Assembly: GCA_964543125.1 (NCBI GenBank)
Contig: CAZIWX010000089.1
Span: 1-10,112, forward strand
DNA: 10,112 bases
Source of the DNA: CAZIWX01 sp964543125
Lineage (GTDB): Bacteria > Fidelibacterota > UBA8477
Direction of reading: 5' to 3'
Under the pieces are notes generated by a model. The model made no database searches. It was not told the origin of the DNA and saw nothing but the letters and a program-made list of their open reading frames with translations. A program made the position numbers and the translations under genes. Below, piece after piece: positions 7,210 to 10,112 of this stretch (the stretch's first letter is position 1; each line of letters opens with the position of its first letter).

Positions 7210-7768
7210 ATATCGCCGGGTCTCATTGGCCGCTATGTTTATTGCCCTGCTGATCACGGTCGGCATTACACTGGCTTTCATTCCCAATCTTGAGTTGGTT
7301 ACCGCCACCGCGTTTCTCACGGGTTATGCCCTGGGACCACGCTGGGGCTGGTGGGTGGCCGGCTTGGCTGAAGCTATTTTTTCAGCCGTCAATCCGTTGG
7401 GCTCGGGTTTGGCTTTTCCGCTTATGTATATGCTTCAGATTACGGCGATTGCGATCACGGGCCTTACGGGCGGGCTCTTCACTATGCTCCGGAATCAGAC
7501 GCCCGCCGGTTTGCCTGTCCGTATTTTAATGAGCTTTGTCGGAGTGAGCCTGGCGCTGATGTATGATTTTTTTACAGCGATTTCATTTCCCCTCACGGCC
7601 GGATTGGGGGGGTGGTCACTGATCACTACCGTCGGCCTGGGGATGGGTTTTTTCCTGGTTCATATCGTCGTCAACGGGATCCTGTTTTTTAGCATCGTCC
7701 CGGGAGTTATGTGTCTGATCAGCCGCCAACTGGAATATCATGGCATCGTCCACCGAGCTTCGGTTTAG
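7181..7768 (+). CDS. Membrane protein resembling an ECF-transporter S component
   Basis: This 195-residue, very hydrophobic protein has about six predicted helices (roughly 14-33, 38-52, 55-72, 77-104, 113-135 and 145-180), the size and helix count of the substrate-binding S subunit of energy-coupling-factor vitamin importers. The stretch IPNLELVTATAFLTGYALGP and then SAVNPLGSGLAFPL resembles S components seen in various phyla. The substrate cannot be read from the sequence. No ECF ATPase or T-subunit gene is in the window, so it would have to use a shared module encoded elsewhere. The ATG lies inside the 3' end of the exoribonuclease gene, with GGAAA at 7173-7177 just upstream as a possible ribosome binding site. 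Its own 3' end overlaps the barrel gene by 29 bases. The membrane character is certain; the S-component assignment is moderately sure. Confidence 0.72.
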   Translation: MTIPLPSLTEYRRVSLAAMFIALLITVGITLAFIPNLELVTATAFLTGYALGPRWGWWVAGLAEAIFSAVNPLGSGLAFPLMYMLQITAIAITGLTGGLFTMLRNQTPAGLPVRILMSFVGVSLALMYDFFTAISFPLTAGLGGWSLITTVGLGMGFFLVHIVVNGILFFSIVPGVMCLISRQLEYHGIVHRASV

Positions 7769-9386
7769 ATTGAAAATCAGTTTTAAAATATTATTGATAT
7801 TGCCCCTCGGGCTGGCCGCGCAAATACTACTGCCGCGTCAGGAGCTTTCTCCCTTTCCGGATTTTGGCGTCAGCATTAGTCCCACGGCCTATCTCACATT
7901 GACACGGCCCTACGGGTATCCGGGCATTCCATTAAATAATTGGTCTGATTTGTTGCATCTTAATCCGGTTAATGGTCAACCGGATCGACTCAGCCGTGCG
8001 TGGTGGGTAGAACGGCCTGACACGGTCACGGCGCTTCTAAGATCACCGGCGCTCACCGCTCCGGCGGATACCAGCGCGCCGCAGATCATGATCGATTACA
8101 AACAGGGTGACGCCTATTTCAATGATTTCAGTTTTTGGTACCACAAGTCCTTTTCTAGAAACACCTTTATGGGATTTTCCAGTGAAAATCGATCCCACGT
8201 CCGGTTCTCCGATGTGATTACCTATGACCAACAGGATCATCGCTTTGAATATTTCAGCCGCGGAGCTAAAAGTTCAGTCCGGGTTACGGCCGGATTTAAT
8301 CGGCTGCGCACCCCTTTTTACCAGTTGACCACCGATCCGCTCACCGGTGATCAAACCTTATCGACCCAAAGCAACCTGCACCGGGACCGTTTTAATGGTT
8401 CGCTGGATGCCCGGTATTCGGATTCGAAATACAACGGCCGCTTGATTCTGTGGCAAGGTGCGGGGGCCTGGCGCTGGGCTGACTCAACCCGCAATGAATG
8501 GACCCGGCTTTTCGCCGCGACACTCTCCCGTCCGTTGACGACGCATGTGTCGGCTCATTTGGAAGCCGGCTACTGGAGCCAAGCTCTCGGTGAATGGCAG
8601 CTCAAAGCACCGCTTGCCGTTGGAAATCTCCACTGGAATTCAAACCGGTTCCAGATGGATTTGGGCGTAAAGATTTTCGGCAAAACAAAGTTTCCCACCG
8701 GAAAGATTCGCTTTCAGTCTCGCCATTTTTTCGTCGAAACAGCTTTGCGGTCGGTTTTGCAATATGATTTATTGTCCGGCACGGCCCATGGCGTTAGTGT
8801 AGTCCTCGGTGAATCGGGATATGCGGATACAACTTTCAGTGTAAAATTGAGCACCTGGCAGGGCTTGGGCGGTTTGCCGCTGCCCTGGGATTCGACCCAA
8901 ACCGTCCCGGGCACTATCCGGGGAATTGCCTTTAAATCCAAGTTGGAGCTGCCCTGGCTAATGTCGCTCCGGATCGGGGCCGCCAAAATTTTAAAAGGTG
9001 AATCAACGTATGATGTTTATACAACTCAGGTTCTGAATTGGGGCCTGGATCAGCATGTGTATCTCTTCAAGCGGGCATTACTGGCAACACTCCGGTTATG
9101 GGGTGTTCATGATTTCGATTCGCGCAGTGGAATTTTTAATCTTCAGACGCAACAGCTCGAGCCACCCTTCGTCATCCACTCCAAAACAATCAATCGGCTT
9201 AATTACAGTATTGAGGCTCATATCAGCGATGTGATTATCGCCTTTACGGATGTCAATTTATTACAGGATGAAGTCTGGAAACCCTATTTTGGTAATTCCT
9301 GGCCGGTTTCCTACCCGGTTGGTCGCAACCTGCCGCCTGAGAACCGTTTCCGGTATCTTACGGTCGTCTGGTATTTCACGAATTAA
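7740..9386 (+). CDS. Predicted outer-membrane beta-barrel protein, function unknown
   Basis: I do not recognise a named family. The 548-residue product starts with a signal-peptide-like segment: a basic stretch (RFRLKISFK, 8-16), a hydrophobic core ILLILPLGLAA (17-27) and a likely cleavage before Q28. The rest is rich in aromatic residues and has alternating polar/apolar strands with short polar turns, for example FRLRT-, RFNGSLDARYSDSKYNG- and FQMDLGVKIFGK-type segments. It ends in RYLTVVWYFTN, a final strand rich in aromatics, as in outer-membrane barrels. No plug domain or TonB box is seen, so it is not an ordinary TonB-dependent receptor; a porin-like channel is possible. The ATG at 7740 lies in the preceding gene. 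A TTG at 7770, directly after that gene's stop, would give a shorter, more typical signal peptide (MKISFKILLILPLGLAA). Confidence 0.7.
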   Translation: MASSTELRFRLKISFKILLILPLGLAAQILLPRQELSPFPDFGVSISPTAYLTLTRPYGYPGIPLNNWSDLLHLNPVNGQPDRLSRAWWVERPDTVTALLRSPALTAPADTSAPQIMIDYKQGDAYFNDFSFWYHKSFSRNTFMGFSSENRSHVRFSDVITYDQQDHRFEYFSRGAKSSVRVTAGFNRLRTPFYQLTTDPLTGDQTLSTQSNLHRDRFNGSLDARYSDSKYNGRLILWQGAGAWRWADSTRNEWTRLFAATLSRPLTTHVSAHLEAGYWSQALGEWQLKAPLAVGNLHWNSNRFQMDLGVKIFGKTKFPTGKIRFQSRHFFVETALRSVLQYDLLSGTAHGVSVVLGESGYADTTFSVKLSTWQGLGGLPLPWDSTQTVPGTIRGIAFKSKLELPWLMSLRIGAAKILKGESTYDVYTTQVLNWGLDQHVYLFKRALLATLRLWGVHDFDSRSGIFNLQTQQLEPPFVIHSKTINRLNYSIEAHISDVIIAFTDVNLLQDEVWKPYFGNSWPVSYPVGRNLPPENRFRYLTVVWYFTN

Positions 9387-9440
9387 GCCAAAGACGAAGC
9401 TCCGTGTAAAAGTCTGATCATCGGCCATAAAATATTCTAC

Positions 9441-9472
9441 AAAGCCCGATGTATCAAATCACCGGGCTTTTT
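9441..9472 (+). terminator. Rho-independent terminator after the barrel gene
   Basis: AAAGCCCG (9441-9448) pairs perfectly with CGGGCTTT (9463-9470); TG/CA pairs can extend the stem past one mismatch, leaving an 8-base loop. A run of five T (9468-9472) overlaps the end of the stem. It lies 54 bases after the stop at 9386 and between two convergent genes. On the opposite strand the stem is also preceded and followed by A/T, so weak bidirectional action is possible. Confidence 0.8.
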
Positions 9473-9489
9473 CTATCGGTAACAACCAA

Positions 9490-9521
9490 CGCCGGGTGTA
9501 ATACCGGGTGTTTTTCCGGCG
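9490..9521 (-). terminator. Possible weak hairpin after the minus-strand gene
   Basis: CGCCGG (9490-9495) pairs with CCGGCG (9516-9521) around a 20-base loop, immediately downstream of the stop of the minus-strand gene (9524). Read on the minus strand, the stem is followed by TTGGTTGTT, only partly T-rich. The long loop makes it a weak terminator candidate; the better hairpin at 9441-9472 may serve both genes. Confidence 0.3.
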
Positions 9522-9523
9522 CT

Positions 9524-10112
9524 CTATTTCAACAGCAGCAGCTTGCGGCCGGCGCGGAAGGCTTTAGCGCTGGTGGTGGAGGTTGCTTCCAGGGTGTAGA
9601 AGTACAAGCCGGAGGCCACCTTACGGCCAAACGAATCCGTCCCCCGCCAGGTCAGTTTGTAACTCCCGGCCTGACGATTACCGTCTACCAGCCGGGTAAC
9701 TTCCCGGCCCCGGATATCGTAGATCACCAGCTTTACCCGGCCGGCTTCCGGCAGGTCAAAACCGATGGTGGTCACCGGGTTGAAGGGATTCGGGTAGGGT
9801 TCGCCGACTCGGAAACTTGTTGGGGTCTGTTGGGTATCCTGCTTGAGGCCGGTATAAGCGGTATCAATGTAAACATGCCAGGAGCGCGACCGGGTTATCC
9901 ATCCATCCCCCACTTCCACTAGTACTTCACAATCGCCTGAAATGATCGTATCCGTAACCATCGTCTGAAATTGTGTTTCCGTACCCAACAGGTACCCGAA
10001 CAAATAATCGGGATACAGGGGCGTACCATGGGGTGGTTGGGTTCGCCATTCATACACCAGTTGTTGATGAGTATCCCGGTCTTCCACATCCAAGTTGAAA
10101 TCAAGTGTATCG
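9524..10112 (-). CDS. Secreted protein with C-terminal type IX secretion-like sorting domain (5' end outside window)
   Basis: The frame is open to the right edge, so only the last 195 residues are visible; the TTG at 10093 is not a credible start. The first ~90 visible residues look like a PKD/cadherin-like beta-sandwich repeat (DVEDRDTHQQLVYEWRT, later VLVEVGDGWITRSRSWHVYID). A linker follows, then a typical FlgD-like/type A C-terminal sorting domain (about 9527-9808): VGEPYPNPFNPVTTIGFDLP, VKLVIYDIRGREVTRLVDG, GSYKLTWRGTDSFGRKVASG, LYFYTLEA and a final basic KLLLLK. In Bacteroidetes and related phyla such domains direct export by the type IX system and surface attachment, after which the domain is removed. 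The catalytic or binding part of the protein lies outside the window, so its activity is unknown. It converges on the barrel gene. Confidence 0.88.
   Translation of the reverse strand, partial: DTLDFNLDVEDRDTHQQLVYEWRTQPPHGTPLYPDYLFGYLLGTETQFQTMVTDTIISGDCEVLVEVGDGWITRSRSWHVYIDTAYTGLKQDTQQTPTSFRVGEPYPNPFNPVTTIGFDLPEAGRVKLVIYDIRGREVTRLVDGNRQAGSYKLTWRGTDSFGRKVASGLYFYTLEATSTTSAKAFRAGRKLLLLK

Noticed and set aside
7740..9386. The barrel protein as a TonB-dependent receptor
   Set aside because: At 548 residues it is short for that family, and I see no N-terminal plug domain or TonB box.
9449..9922. A 157-codon open frame on the plus strand, opposite the sorting-domain gene
   Set aside because: Its translation is low-complexity (Gly/Gln/Pro-rich) and matches no fold, while the minus strand encodes a textbook sorting domain. 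It also starts inside the terminator hairpin.

Overview
The window most likely comes from a Gram-negative member of the FCB-type lineages (Bacteroidetes/Ignavibacteria/Calditrichota/Marinimicrobia-like). The right-edge gene ends in a type IX secretion-like sorting domain with the motif PYPNPFNP. A predicted outer-membrane beta-barrel protein is encoded beside it. FeoB has an extended hydrophilic insert and a separate small Cys-rich partner, as I recall from Bacteroidetes-type systems. Several starts lack a strong Shine-Dalgarno sequence and TTG starts are used. I cannot name a genus. The DNA is gene-dense, with no mobile elements, CRISPR or RNA genes that I can see.

Layout, left to right. Positions 1-510 hold the C-terminal part of MltG, the lytic transglycosylase that ends glycan-strand growth. 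Three bases later (514-2721) is a complete PcrA/UvrD-type repair helicase with a TTG start. A 139-base control region (2722-2860) follows, with a perfect 15-base dyad, a good Fur-box match and a strong ribosome binding site. It leads into an iron cassette: fur (2861-3322), feoA (3360-3671), feoB (3664-5943) and a 66-residue Cys-rich FeoB-associated membrane protein (5931-6131). The last three overlap. The likely logic is an iron sensor controlling its own gene and a ferrous-iron importer.

After an 85-base gap comes a second tightly packed group: a YhaM-like OB-fold/HD-domain 3'-5' exoribonuclease (6217-7209), a six-helix membrane protein resembling an ECF-transporter S component (7181-7768), and a predicted outer-membrane barrel of unknown function (7740-9386). 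Both junctions overlap by exactly 29 bases. A hairpin terminator (9441-9472) closes this side. A convergent gene on the minus strand (9524-10112, running off the window) encodes the end of a large secreted protein with a PKD/cadherin-like segment and the C-terminal sorting domain.

Most of the window is recognisable housekeeping and iron-transport content. I found no clearly new defence or mobile system. The least explained part is the S component/outer-membrane barrel pair, which could be a two-membrane uptake route for an unidentified small molecule. That is an inference from overlap and predicted location only.
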